DNA of 64,000 bases from Argyresthia goedartella (Eukaryota > Arthropoda > Insecta > Lepidoptera > Argyresthiidae), in NCBI GenBank assembly GCA_949825045.1, contig OX463807.1, positions 15,153,501 to 15,217,500 on the forward strand, given 5' to 3'. Shown here one piece after another: positions 1 to 10,050 of this stretch (positions are counted from its first letter, which is position 1; every line of letters begins with the position of its first letter). Made by a program: the position numbers and the translations under genes. The notes under the pieces were generated by a model. It was not told where the DNA came from. It worked only from the letters and a program-made list of their open reading frames with translations, and did not search any database.

Positions 1-1574
1 TTATTTATTTTTGCTACTATTAGCAGTCAACTCGGAAGATGTAGGCGATGACAAAGTTTGCCTTAAAATGCTATTGACAATCCTATACGAACTATTACCA
101 GCAATAACACACGTTATAAACTATGCTTTAGCTAATGGCGTTGTCCTCACAGTGTGGAAAAAAGCACTAGTCATCCCATTACCCAAAACCTATAGTCCCA
201 CCTCTTTCAAAGAGTACCATCCCATTTCAATCTTGCCCATCCTCTCCAAAGTCCTTGAGACCATTGTCCATAACCAGCTTTCCTATTACCTCTCCTCAAA
301 CAATCTGCTAAACATGTTCCAGCCAGGATTCCGACCGGGTTATAGCACCGTCACGGCTCTGCTGAATATCACAGATTACATCCAGCTAGCCATGGACCAC
401 AAACAGCTTTTCGTGTTGGCTTTACTTGATTTCAGTATTGCCTTCAACAGCGTAGATTTAGACATTTTCGTTGAGCTTCTCAGATCCCTGTACGTCTCTT
501 GCTTCTCTGCCACCTGGTTCGACTCTTATTTGAGGGTTCGACAACAGAGTATCAGGTCGGACAAGACTTTCACTGAATGGTGTGACCTCCTTTCAGGCGA
601 CCCTCAAGGTGGTATTCTTTCTCCTATTCTATTCTCGATTTTCATAAACTCTATCTCGGACATCCTGTCTTCCTCATATCATCTTTATGCTGATGATCTC
701 CAGATTTCTCGACACTTCTCTTATAACGATGTAAACTCTGCTGTGGCGGCACTGAACACTGATCTGGAGGGGGTGAGAAGCTGGGCTTCATCTTTCAGAC
801 TACTGTTCAACCCGAGCAAGTCCCAGGCTATGATTATAGTTAACAAACATTCTCTTAACTTATTACAGCAACAGCTCATTCCTCCTGTCACTTTTAATGG
901 TACCATAATCATAGGATTATGGTACCATCCCAGGGTTTTAGCTTTATCGCTATATAGATAGCGATAAAGCTAAAACCCTGGGACTTATCTTTGACAACCA
1001 GCTGTCCTGATCTTCGCATGTCAATGAAGTCAGTCGCCGAGTATTTGCGACTTTTCACTCTCTTAGGAAACTTCAGTAATTCTTGCCTCGACAGAACATA
1101 ATCACTCTCGCTCAGTCTCTCTTTCTACGCCTCATCGACTATGCTGATGTATGCTGGGTCAGTGCTAACGAAGAACTACTGAACAAACTCGAACGACTTC
1201 AAAATCTCGGGATTCGGTTTATCTTCGGGCTGCGGAAGTACGACCATATATCACAACATCGCAAGGAGTTAAAGTGGCTGCCGATCCATCTTTGCCGGGA
1301 TTCTCACATCCTCAATTTCCTCTACAACATATTACGAAATCCACGCTATCCAACTTTCCTACGAGACAGTTTTCAATTTCTTTCTTCCAGTAGGCCTCGG
1401 AGAACTCACGCATTTTCTTTGCTCACAACTCCACAGCATAACACCGCGTCCTATGACCACGGGCTTAGACTCCGGGCCATTCGGTTGTGGAATGCACTCC
1501 CTGGCACCATCAGGGACAGTCCTACTCTCAATATGTTTAAAAGTAGCGTGAAAAAGCTTTACCTCTCTCTTTAG
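1..1574 (+). pseudogene. Jockey-like LINE reverse transcriptase, decayed
   Basis: This is the reverse transcriptase of a non-LTR retrotransposon, which copies its RNA at a nicked target. The frame from base 11 to about 900 shows motif A (LLDFSIAFNSVD), motif B (GDPQGGILSPILF) and YADD at 685-696. The C-terminal part resumes at 1,083-1,574 with LIDYADVCW and an LWNALP motif, after several frame breaks around 961-1,083. The endonuclease and ORF1 are absent, because the element is truncated or runs off the window. The frame is broken by the double hairpin at 897-982. Assignment to the Jockey group is from memory of related moth elements; the reverse transcriptase call itself is secure. Confidence 0.9.
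897..982. repeat. Two adjacent perfect hairpins, both with ATAG loops
   Basis: Hairpin 1 has 14-bp arms at 897-910 and 915-928. Hairpin 2 has 25-bp arms at 929-953 and 958-982. Both loops read ATAG and the hairpins touch with no spacer. The outer arms are LINE coding sequence and the inner arms are inverted copies of them, so about 57 bases were added and the reverse transcriptase frame was destroyed. Confidence 0.95.
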
Positions 1575-2137
1575 AATTATAGGTAGTACGTATGTAAGTA
1601 TTTATTGGTACATTTATATATAATAGTAGTAGTTAGTATTATATTATAAGTATTTAGTATATAATTATAGTCATTATATATTTTATTTTATCTATTTATA
1701 TTTATGTAAGTACTCGTTTATTTCGTCATATTGTTGTCTACCTCTGCTCAGCAATCAACATTTCCAACTTTAACCTAGTTTGCTGGAAGAGATCTCTTAT
1801 TAGAGATAAGCTCGCCTTTGTACACTATTTTTATTAACTCTTTTTTATATCATCTGTGTGCAATAAAGAAATTATGAAGTAATGAAATATTTAAAGTAAT
1901 AAATACATACATATGTAGTGTACTTAATACCTACTCCTAGCTATAATAATTATTAAATAAGTTTTATTGATTAAATATAAAATTATTGTTAACTTATTAA
2001 AAAACTTAAAACTAAACTTAATTCTTAAAATTTATTATTCTATAAACAAATCTATAATTAGGTTTTTAAAACGTGCACTCAAATATGTAACATTAATACT
2101 AGCTGAATAACTAAACTTAATATTTAAATTAACATTT
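1575..2137 (+). other. LINE 3' UTR and AT-rich spacer
   Basis: Bases 1,575 to about 1,875 look like the LINE 3' UTR: GCTGGAAGAGATCTCTTATT near 1,782, then CAATAAAG at 1,861. From about 1,876 to 2,137 the sequence is AT-rich with no open frame. The same stretch occurs reversed at 23,854-24,481. It could contain the outer part of a longer LTR, but no TG terminus other than 2,138 is convincing. Confidence 0.6.
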
Positions 2138-2526
2138 TGTACAAGCGGACAAACAAACCTATTTTCATATTAGATGCGGTGATGCGAGAATCCTGTTATC
2201 TGCGTGGACGACGGCGGCGGCCGATGGCGGGCCCGGCACCCGCGCCAGTACTCATAACGCCTCGCCGCGCGCTGTGCGCCCGTCGCTCGATGCAAATTAT
2301 CGTACTCGCTCCCGCTATACGCTTGCGCTCATATTATCATTTAATTATTGTGCTTTGTGCTTGTACTGCTTGAGACTTTCTCCTCTGTGCTTTCGGGTAT
2401 TCTATAGCAAAATTATAAACTTTCTCCTTCTATCTTTGTACCGTGTTCGTGCAAATTAAAAGTGATTGTTGGAATATTCGGGCGTTTAATTTATGTCTAA
2501 GCCCGAGTTGCGACCAACCTACCACA
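2138..2526 (+). repeat. CsRn1-like gypsy 5' LTR, inverted-arm copy
   Basis: The proposed LTR begins TGTACAAGCGG and ends CTACCACA, giving TG...CA termini and a length of 389 bp. It is followed one base later by a primer-binding site and then by gag. The minus-strand copy at 23,484-23,853 has the same ends. The interior includes a GC-rich stretch at 2,200-2,290, plausibly promoter proximal. The start is less certain than the end because both copies share their outer flank. Confidence 0.65.
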
Positions 2527-2527
2527 G

Positions 2528-2537
2528 TGGCGACCCC
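2528..2537 (+). other. tRNA primer-binding site (Trp type)
   Basis: TGGCGACCCC lies one base after the LTR. The partner copy reads TGGTGACCCC, the complement of a CCA-tailed tRNA-Trp end, which CsRn1-lineage gypsy elements are known to use. This copy carries one transition. Confidence 0.7.
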
Positions 2538-2552
2538 GAGAAAGAACACATC

Positions 2553-2597
2553 ATGCCAGACAATGAGCCCGAAATAAGCAGAGTTGGAGTGCGGGTA
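2553..2597 (+). pseudogene. Gypsy gag, first 15 codons only
   Basis: The ATG at 2,553 opens MPDNEPEISRVGVRV, the same N-terminus as the gag on the minus strand at 23,456. The match stops at 2,597, where an oppositely oriented reverse transcriptase fragment begins. The remnant cannot make a capsid. Its value is as a breakpoint marker: the duplication or rearrangement cut gag here. Confidence 0.85.
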
Positions 2598-2889
2598 AGG
2601 AAAGGCTATGTGCAAAGTCCTGGATGTGACGGATTGGGTTTATGTCCGGAATGTTTCTCGCGTTCAGCATACGATAATCACCACACGGACGCCATCCATC
2701 ATTCTTCTTCGGGGCCAGGTGTAGTGGAGAAGACCAAAGGGGACTCGGATGGCCGGCAGGTGCCGCTCTTCAACATAGCGTCAAACTCTGCCTTGGCTAT
2801 CTTCAATTTGTCCGTCGGTAGGCGACGAGGTGTACTCGATACAGGTGGCCCAGGTGTAGTTCGTATGTAGTGTACCGTACTATGTGTAG
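2598..2889 (-). pseudogene. Gypsy reverse transcriptase N-terminal fragment
   Basis: On the minus strand this reads the linker and first fingers of a Ty3/gypsy reverse transcriptase: HYIRTTPGPPV, then LPTDKLKIAKAEFDAML and CRPSESP. After a frame break it continues WRPCGDYRMLNAR and IRHIQDFAHSLS. These motifs follow the protease in CsRn1-type pol, and the matching protease lies at 8,719-8,394 in the same orientation across the CR1-type LINE. About 20 codons expected between the two pieces are missing, suggesting a target-site deletion at LINE insertion. The rest of pol is lost at 2,598. Confidence 0.85.
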
Positions 2890-3491
2890 GAGGTGTGATG
2901 TATACCATGTGGGCGTGTTATTTTGGGATAGTGTCCTAGTATGGTGTGATAGTCAGGTGGCGCTACTACGCACACGTACATTTGACCAGCTCCGCAGTTT
3001 TAAATTCCAAAACGAAGTAAAAAGTTACAGTTTTAGTGATAGTGTTAGTGAATATAAAATAGTACTCTGTGCTCTTCAGAACTATGTAAAAATAATAGTG
3101 ATTGCTCCAGTGACAAACCGACAACCTTGGATTTCATAATCCTAATCGCCGTTAACTAACTAGGCAATTTGAACTGTGATGTGAGTGTGGACAAAATACT
3201 GTGTGTGTACGTGATGTGATTGATGGAGCTTTAAACAAAAGTGACCACCCGAACCTATGTGCTTCTGACAATTCATTCTAATTACAAAATTGCAAGTCAT
3301 TAGTACGACTAAATCAATCATATAACGCCATCTGGCAACAAGTAGCGACACTTCTGTAACACTTACTTAGCGAAACTACAACTTCGCAAAAGTGACCATA
3401 GATGTCACTACCAAATAATTAGCAAACGCCATCTATTGCTGAATAGCAGAAGGTGCACAGTTTTTAATGTAGAGTTGGTCAGTACTCCAAA

Positions 3492-5209
3492 ATGAAGTGC
3501 AGCGAATGCCATGGAGAGTTACTTTACGCTACAGAGTTACTTAGATGTGTCGTATGCAAGGGCACATCCCATCATAACTGCGCAAACATCACCACAGCGT
3601 ATTATATGTCGAATATTGCTTCACTACGCGATACTTATAAGTGTCGAAAATGTAATGCCGGTTTGCAAACACAAGCGTCAAATGAGTTAATAGACGGTTC
3701 TCGGCCGGAACATATAGAACCCAATAACATTACATATAGAAATCCGAGGAACCTACCTGCGGAGAAGAATGAGTCATACATAGACCGGTCCTATCAGAGT
3801 CTACCTAACGCGAGTCTAAATAATAGCCTTGAACTGCACGAACTTCAAGAAGAAATTAGTAGAATTCGTACGGAAAACAATATAGCAAACAAAGAAATTG
3901 AGAACTTGTTATCTGAGAACGCTGAACTGACTCATGAGATCATAAAATACAAGAAAAAAATTAACCTTTACAAAGAAGTGGCTTTTGAAGGTCTTCAGGG
4001 TGTATCAAGGGTTCCCGTGGCTGGCTCACCCAAATTCTTCACGCCCCAGTATCGTGGTATCAGGCCAAACATGTTGCGTATTGGATACCCTAGGACATCA
4101 CCACGAGAAGTCACGAATAATGTTGTCCAGAGGAATCTAAATAGGTCATTTACAGATTACCCATGCTCTAGCTCATCATTGCATACTGAAACACAAGGAT
4201 ACGAGCCGCGAAAGCCTGACATGGCGTCACTGCATCACAGTGAACCTGTTTCAATTAATACTGCTGTGACCGTAGATAATACGAAAGAACCAAATGCTTA
4301 CAGAGGCCCGTGCGACGAGAAACAACGACAACCACACAATGTGACTGGCCAGGAATCAAAACGGAAAATCCTGTTGCTGGCAGATGAAATGGGAGGGGCA
4401 CCAGACATAATGACGGATATAAAGAAGATCCCACTTCAAGCCAACAATGATGATCTAGAAAACAGCGCAACAAACAGTGATATCGAAAAGTCCGAGTTAC
4501 TTCGGAATAGCACAACTGAAGTTCAGAAAAAACAGACATTATAAAAACCAATAAAGATATCTGTAAGAAAGAACCAGCGATCGGATTAGTTAGGGTTATG
4601 ATATTATCGGATGAGACAGGCAAAGGATTACATGGACCAATACGAGGAATGTTAGGGGACAGGTTTATTATTGAATCTTTTTCAAAGCCTAATGCGACTC
4701 TTGATCAAGTTTTGAATTCTTGTGAAAGCCTCTGTGAAAGCTACACTAAGTCTGATTTTGTTGTCATTTTGGGCGGGTCCAACGATAAGGATCGTCTCAA
4801 ATTTCAGTCTTTATTGTACTCAAACTTAAAGAAACTTGAACACACAAATGTGATAGTAAGTAATGTTTTGTATGGCAAATATTTAGCTGAGAAAAAGATC
4901 AATGAAACAATTAACTTTATTGCGAGTAGATTTGAAAATGTTTCTGCTTCGGACTTCTGGGATTCAGGTGATGAATTTTTTAGATTTAACATAAGTAGGA
5001 GGTTAGTTGCTAGTAGACTCATACATAGAGAAATTTGTAAACGCTCTTATCATAATGAATATAGGAACTATATGACAGATTCACATAATAGTGAAATGCG
5101 CAATGTAAACAGGTCCAACAAGGAGACACAAACAAGTTGTCTCACTGTGAAATTGAGTACTTCAATGCAAACAGAAGGGATTGAGAATGAAACGTTTTTT
5201 CGTGAATAA
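3492..5209 (+). pseudogene. CR1-type ORF1: PHD finger, coiled coil, esterase
   Basis: ORF1 proteins of this group bind the element RNA; the esterase may act on lipids or membranes. The first part, 3,492-4,544, opens with a zinc finger of PHD type (CSECHGELL, CVVCKG, YKCRKC, residues 3-54). Residues about 108-165 form a coiled coil (LQEEISRIRTENN). The second part, 4,598-5,209, contains ILSDETGKG and VVILGGSNDKDR, which fit the catalytic-serine and GGxND blocks of SGNH hydrolases. The two parts are in different frames; the switch falls on the A6 run at 4,527-4,532, so a single slipped base splits one ORF of about 570 codons. ORF2 follows 85 bases later. Confidence 0.8.
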
Positions 5210-5294
5210 ACGTAACAATGGCACGGGTAGTATGCTAAGGTCATCAACAGGTAGTGATTCACAGTCATGAAAAAAATTTAAAACAGGTGAACAT

Positions 5295-8204
5295 GTGGTG
5301 CAATTTATTGATACAATAAGAATATTTCATCAGAATATTTGTGGTATCTCTAACAAACGTGACGACTTAATAGTTTATCTCAATTCACTAGAAGAAATTC
5401 CAACCTATGTATGCATAAGCGAACATTTTTTAAATGAGTCATCGGCGGCAGTTTTTAGCTTAGATACCTATATTGTTGCTGACAGTAATGTACGAAAGGG
5501 CAAAAAGAGAGGCGGTTCACTTATTCTATGTCAAGGAGAAAGAGAGTTTGAAGTTTTGGAAATTTGTAAAAAACTGTACAAGATTAACTCATTTGAGGTA
5601 TGTGGGATTCGTGATATCGCTACAAATCTATATATTTTCTGTTTATACCGGATACCAGAAGTAAGCAATTTTACAGACTTCTTGAACTCACTAGAACAAC
5701 TACTTGAGTACTCTTTTAAGAAGGAGTGTGTCATCGCAGGAGATTTTAACATAAACCTGCTTAAAGGTGATGAAAAAACAAATGATTTTCTCACATTGTT
5801 ACGATGTTATAATTTTACGCATATTATAAATGAAGCTACATTTCAAAGAAACAGCTGCGAATCATGTATTGACAATTTTCTAACAAACTCAAACTTAGAT
5901 CTCTTACATGACGTGATGGTAGATAACAATAAGATTGGGGATGGTCATTTTGCTATCTCTTGTTCAATAAATTTAGAAATTAAAAAGAGAAATATTACAG
6001 AGGGTGATAGAGATTACATTTGGGCAGAGAAAAGAACTTATAGTAAAATTAACAAATTAAAATTTAGAACACACTTATTGAATCATCAATTATTCTATAT
6101 AGGTACAAATACATTCTTAAAAACTATTAAAGAAATACACAACAAATGTTTTAAGAAAATACACAAAAAAAATTATCTCAGAAATAAGAAGAAAGTGAAT
6201 TGGATTACTAAAGGAATAAAAGTTTCTAGTGTTATGAAACGGTTTTTGAAAACAGCAGACCTCCAAACATGTCATAAGTCTGTTGTATCTTACATAGTAA
6301 CATACATGAATACTTATAGGCGAGTTTTAAGAACAGCGAAAAGGAATAATGTTAACAATGAACTGAGGAAAACTAACTACTCTACAAAATCTATATGGAA
6401 TATTGTAAAGCGCCATAGAAATAAATCAAAACATGTTAATAATAATAAAGAGCTGCTTCTAAAAGACGATGACCATATAATAGACAAACCTGATGATATT
6501 GCGGATATTTACTCAAAGGAATTTGATAAATCAAATAACAATAATAGAGTGAATGCTAGCAAGGCGTTGAATTACTTATATGAGAATACAGATAGAGTTA
6601 ATGAAAATTTAGTCGTAAATATTGTGACTGCCTATGATATTACTAAAATTGTTAACAATATGCAGGCCAAAAAGTCATGTGGAGTAGATGAATTGCCAAT
6701 AACGGTTATAAAGGATAATATTGATATCTTGGCATATCCTCTTGCAGCTTTTTACAATGAGAGCATTGAAACTGGTACGTTTCCTGACCAGCTAAAGATT
6801 GCTAGGATTTTACCAATATTTAAAAAGGGTTCGAAAACCGATTCTGCTAATTACAGGCCAATATCTTTATTACCAATTTTGTCAAAGATTTTTGAAAAAT
6901 TAATTAAGAATGCTCTAGTTGTACACCTTATTAAGAACAAAGTTCTTAGCACAAGGCAATTTGGTTATAGAACAGGCGTTAGTACAGCAGATGCAATAGA
7001 GGCACTACTTAATGATGTGCTTACAAACCTGGAAAGAAAACACAAAGTTGCAGCATTATTTTTAGATCTAAGTGCAGCATTTGATACAGTTGATCATGAA
7101 CTTCTCATTAAAAAATTAGAACACTATGGCGTAAGAGGACAGCCATCAAAACTAATTCGAAGCTATTTGCAAAATAGTTACCAGTTTGTTGAAGTCAGAT
7201 CAATAAGTAAAATGAAAGAACAAGTAGTTTCTTCTAACTTAGTTAAAATAAGAAGAGGTGTACCGCAAGGATCAATATTGCGACCCATCTTCTTTGTGGT
7301 TTTTATAAATGACTTGGTAAATGCTATCATCAATAACTCAATAGACACTTACTTGGTCCTATTTGCTGATGATACTAATGCAATAACTTCGGCAACCAAC
7401 ATAGTCGATCTTAATAGAAGACTAAATATTGTGCTGGCTTGTTTCAAAGATTGGTTCTTGCACAATAATCTAGAATTGAATGGCACAAAAAGCAAAATAA
7501 TACTTTTTAAAACAACCACAAGAAACACTGAGACCTTGGACATAGTTTATAATAATGAGAAAGTCAATGTCGTTAAGTCACTAAAGTTTTTAGGGGTTCA
7601 TATTGATGAAAATCTTAACTGGAAGGAGGAGGTGGAAGTGATTGTAAAATCCATTAGTTCCGCTTGTTTTGCTATGAAGACCTTAAGGGATGAGGTCTCT
7701 CAAGACCACCTCAGAGCAGTGTATTTTGCATTAGTAGAATCTAAGTTAAGATACAGTATTAAATTTTGGGGTAACAGCTACCAACGCAATATTCTTAGTG
7801 CCTTTAGGATGCAAAAGAGAGCAATCAGAGTATTAGCTAGAGTTCCTCAGTGGATCTCATGTAAAGAACACTTTTTGAAGTTTCGTGTATTAACTGTCCC
7901 TAGTCTCTATATACTTATATTACTGACTACCATGAGTAAACACCTGAGTGACCTAGTAGGTCCGGTGGAGAAACATTTAAGAAACATTTCCAGGAGGCAG
8001 GACATTAAACTTCAGATAATTCAACCTCGCCTAAACATTGCCAAGCAAAATGTTCTTTATCAATCCATAAAATTGTATAATTCATTACCGAAAAATTTGA
8101 AAATAATTGATAAAACGAAGATGTTTGAAGGAAAAATTAAAAAATATTTGATGGAAAAATCTTTTTATGACATTAATGACTTTTATGCTGAACCTAATTG
8201 TTAG
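5295..8204 (+). CDS. CR1-type LINE ORF2 endonuclease-reverse transcriptase
   Basis: This 969-codon frame has no internal stop. The apurinic-type endonuclease fills residues 8-225 (FHQNICGI, ISEHFL, IAGDFNINLL, then GDGH in place of the usual SDH). The reverse transcriptase follows at about 440-760: LFLDLSAAFDTVDH (motif A), RGVPQGSIL (motif B) and FADDTNA near residue 690. The protein nicks target DNA and primes reverse transcription. The open frame begins with GTG at 5,295 and has no ATG at its start; an out-of-frame ATG lies at 5,293. Either the start codon was lost or ORF2 is reached by reinitiation or shunting from ORF1. Confidence 0.92.
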   Translation: MVQFIDTIRIFHQNICGISNKRDDLIVYLNSLEEIPTYVCISEHFLNESSAAVFSLDTYIVADSNVRKGKKRGGSLILCQGEREFEVLEICKKLYKINSFEVCGIRDIATNLYIFCLYRIPEVSNFTDFLNSLEQLLEYSFKKECVIAGDFNINLLKGDEKTNDFLTLLRCYNFTHIINEATFQRNSCESCIDNFLTNSNLDLLHDVMVDNNKIGDGHFAISCSINLEIKKRNITEGDRDYIWAEKRTYSKINKLKFRTHLLNHQLFYIGTNTFLKTIKEIHNKCFKKIHKKNYLRNKKKVNWITKGIKVSSVMKRFLKTADLQTCHKSVVSYIVTYMNTYRRVLRTAKRNNVNNELRKTNYSTKSIWNIVKRHRNKSKHVNNNKELLLKDDDHIIDKPDDIADIYSKEFDKSNNNNRVNASKALNYLYENTDRVNENLVVNIVTAYDITKIVNNMQAKKSCGVDELPITVIKDNIDILAYPLAAFYNESIETGTFPDQLKIARILPIFKKGSKTDSANYRPISLLPILSKIFEKLIKNALVVHLIKNKVLSTRQFGYRTGVSTADAIEALLNDVLTNLERKHKVAALFLDLSAAFDTVDHELLIKKLEHYGVRGQPSKLIRSYLQNSYQFVEVRSISKMKEQVVSSNLVKIRRGVPQGSILRPIFFVVFINDLVNAIINNSIDTYLVLFADDTNAITSATNIVDLNRRLNIVLACFKDWFLHNNLELNGTKSKIILFKTTTRNTETLDIVYNNEKVNVVKSLKFLGVHIDENLNWKEEVEVIVKSISSACFAMKTLRDEVSQDHLRAVYFALVESKLRYSIKFWGNSYQRNILSAFRMQKRAIRVLARVPQWISCKEHFLKFRVLTVPSLYILILLTTMSKHLSDLVGPVEKHLRNISRRQDIKLQIIQPRLNIAKQNVLYQSIKLYNSLPKNLKIIDKTKMFEGKIKKYLMEKSFYDINDFYAEPNC

Positions 8205-8385
8205 AAAATTTGAACTATTTGTATTGTATAATTTATCAACCACAAGATATGACAACATGTGACATTAATTTAAATTATTGATTTATTCTGAAAATTAAAT
8301 TTAGTAATAGTATTAGATATTAAGTGATTTCAGACACAATGTATATTGTTAATGAATTAAAAAATAAATAAATAAATAAATAAAT

Positions 8386-8942
8386 ATGTAGAATCACCAG
8401 ACATTACCCTTACCGAAGTGACATCCACCGATTTTCGCGCAAGCAACGCCGGGGTCGCAAGCGATGTCGTGCCGTCGATGAAGCGTTGATTCCTCAAGTC
8501 GACGACGAGACCATAACGCGATAAAAAATCCACACCTATTATCGCCCTCGTCACATCTGCAACAATAATTTGCCAAGCAAAGTCACGGCGCAAGCCTAGG
8601 TTTAAAATAAAATTTACGTAACTGTACGTGTTAATTTTTGTACCGTTCGCTGCGCTTAAAACTAATTCTGTTTTTACACATCGTGTTTTTAATTGTGAAC
8701 GAGGAAACACAAAGGTCACTACCGGTGTCCACTAAAAACTGTGTTTTTGAACGCTGGTCTGTTATTATAAAAAGGCGACCTGTGCTCGGGCAGTCGTCGG
8801 CCACCATTACAGATTGCCCCGGCCGTTTCCCGCGAAATTACAGGGCTACACGCACCGAGTAGCCTTGTCCCCGAACTTATGGTGGTACCAGCACGTTGGA
8901 AACTTTCTATAATTGGAGTTCGACCTTCGTGCTGATGATGAG
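8386..8942 (-). pseudogene. Gypsy gag nucleocapsid end and protease
   Basis: Read on the minus strand, the piece starts with a gag tail containing a zinc-knuckle-like CWYHHKFGDKATRC followed by stops, then the retropepsin. The active-site DTGSD is encoded at 8,729-8,715, one frame away from the rest of the protease, which is open from 8,719 (AANGTKIN, IIGVDFLSRYGLVVDL). The protease frame ends in SGDSTY at the (AAAT)n tail of the inserted LINE. Upstream the piece abuts the BEL LTR end at 8,943. It is the downstream continuation of the gag at 23,456-22,766. It is non-functional: at least one frameshift and several stops. Confidence 0.85.
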
Positions 8943-9315
8943 TGTTTAATTTCCCACGCCTACCGAACGGCGTGGAATCCTGAGGCGGGTGTGCCCTTGC
9001 CCGCACGTGAGAGAAAAGAATTGAATCAAATTTTTTACTGACCTTGTCACCGTAGACAGGAGATCGTGGTAGCTCGATTCGCGACAGGAATGCGGGAGAG
9101 GAGACAGTTTTGGAATGGGAGATGGGATCGAACCAGTATCGTCGCTGCCTGGCGCTGCCGACGGCGTTCTGTCTGCCGTCACGTGGAATCGCCGCCGACC
9201 GATTCGACGATGTCCTTCACAACACAAATCACTTGACGCGAATCTACTTATTTCCCGACGATGTGGTAGATCTACACTCCGACCAAGCCCTATGCCTGTA
9301 TTTAGTGATTGGTAC
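8943..9315 (-). repeat. BEL/Pao 3' LTR, distal part
   Basis: On the minus strand this continues the LTR that starts at 17,821 and is cut by the provirus. It ends ATTAAACA at 8,943, the inverted complement of the LTR start TGTTTAAT. Removing the 8.3-kb insertion gives an LTR of about 581 bp. Gypsy gag resumes immediately beyond it with CTCATCATC. The matching 5' LTR of the BEL element is not present. Confidence 0.75.
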
Positions 9316-9589
9316 TGTTATAATGCATATTTCTCACGTGAACATATAAAATAAAATTGCCAAATAGGTACAAATATCACATTGCATTTCAAGCAATGCA
9401 ATATGATATTTTCGGTTATTTTGTCATAATCCGCGGCACCGCGCTTTGTGGAAAAGTCGGCAGACCGGTTTTGATCACCTTCAAGTAAAGACGTATTTTC
9501 TTCTGTATTTCTACTATATTTTGAGTAAAATAAATAGGTGATATTAAAAACTGTTTTTTAAAATCCGCTCTCCAACCCACTCCGTAATA
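9316..9589 (+). repeat. Provirus 5' LTR
   Basis: It begins TGTTATAATGCATATTTCTC and ends TCCGTAATA, matching 17,336-17,609. The fixed 8,020-base offset and the GTAC flanks define the ends. It would carry the promoter; I do not see a clear TATA element whose position I can defend. Confidence 0.93.
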
Positions 9590-9590
9590 G

Positions 9591-9608
9591 TGGTGTCAGA
9601 AGTGGGAT
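9591..9608 (+). other. Provirus primer-binding site
   Basis: TGGTGTCAGAAGTGGGAT starts one base after the LTR with the obligatory TGG. Its complement looks like a leucine tRNA acceptor end, but I have not checked it against a tRNA set. Confidence 0.75.
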
Positions 9609-9947
9609 AGCTGGCAAATAACGTCGATAAGACCAGCATCCTGTATTCTCGCGTTGCATCGTTGGGAAGCAGTGAATTTCATCCGTGTCTCCGGTGTTGT
9701 ATCAGACCGATAATATAGTGATAACAACTACCGTCATCTTCTATTCCCAACCAAATTTTGGTCCTCCTGGTGTGAAGGACCATTTCTACGTTGTTGTCTG
9801 CCGCCTTCTGTTCGTCGGGTCCAGGCCACAACCAGTGCCCTGGATAGTCCTTGGCTGGTAGGAAGAACCAACTCTGCTTCGTCTCTGCCACCTTCAGTTC
9901 GTCGGGTCCAAGCCGTAGCCAGCGCTCTGGATCGTCTTTAGCCAGAA

Positions 9948-9975
9948 TGAAAATTGTGCTCGCGGTCGCGCTTCT
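9948..9975 (+). other. Candidate leader exon for env mRNA
   Basis: An ATG at 9,948 opens a short hydrophobic frame that runs to a strong donor-like GTGAGTA at 9,976. The acceptor candidate is a pyrimidine-rich stretch ending in AG at 15,280. Joining the two keeps the env frame. Env of insect errantiviruses is known to be made from spliced RNA, and the env frame has no in-frame ATG near its start, so this leader probably supplies the start codon and part of the signal peptide. It is inferred, not shown. Confidence 0.6.
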
Positions 9976-10050
9976 GTGAGTAAAACGTTCTATTAACTGC
10001 TTGAGATATCATTTTTCTAAGCCCTTTACTCTTTGAAAGTCCTCCTCGAG

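Larger units (their letters stand above)
1..2597 (+). repeat. Left arm of an old inverted duplication
   Basis: This stretch matches the reverse complement of 23,412-25,611. Both contain, in the same order, a Jockey-like LINE fragment, an AT-rich spacer, a CsRn1-like LTR and the first 15 codons of gag. The last 140 bases differ at roughly one base in 25 by eye, and there are larger indels inside the LINE part. Identity stops at about 2,597, inside gag. The left limit is the window edge, so the arm may be longer. Shared flanks on both sides of the LTR argue for duplication of a locus, not two independent LTR insertions. Confidence 0.85.
2890..8385 (+). mobile_element. Near full-length CR1-type LINE
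   Basis: The element has a leader of about 600 bases, ORF1 (PHD finger, coiled coil, SGNH-type esterase), ORF2 (endonuclease plus reverse transcriptase) and a short 3' UTR ending in (AAAT)n at about 8,358-8,385. It is inserted in the antisense direction in the gypsy pol gene: gypsy protease is to its right and gypsy reverse transcriptase to its left. ORF1 with PHD and esterase domains is characteristic of the CR1 group. The 5' boundary is inferred from where gypsy homology ends and could move by 20 bases. Only one frameshift separates it from a fully open element, so it is fairly young. Confidence 0.85.

Noticed and set aside
8946..9354. Overlapping short frames on both strands
   Set aside because: They lie within the BEL LTR and provirus start and are explained by those.
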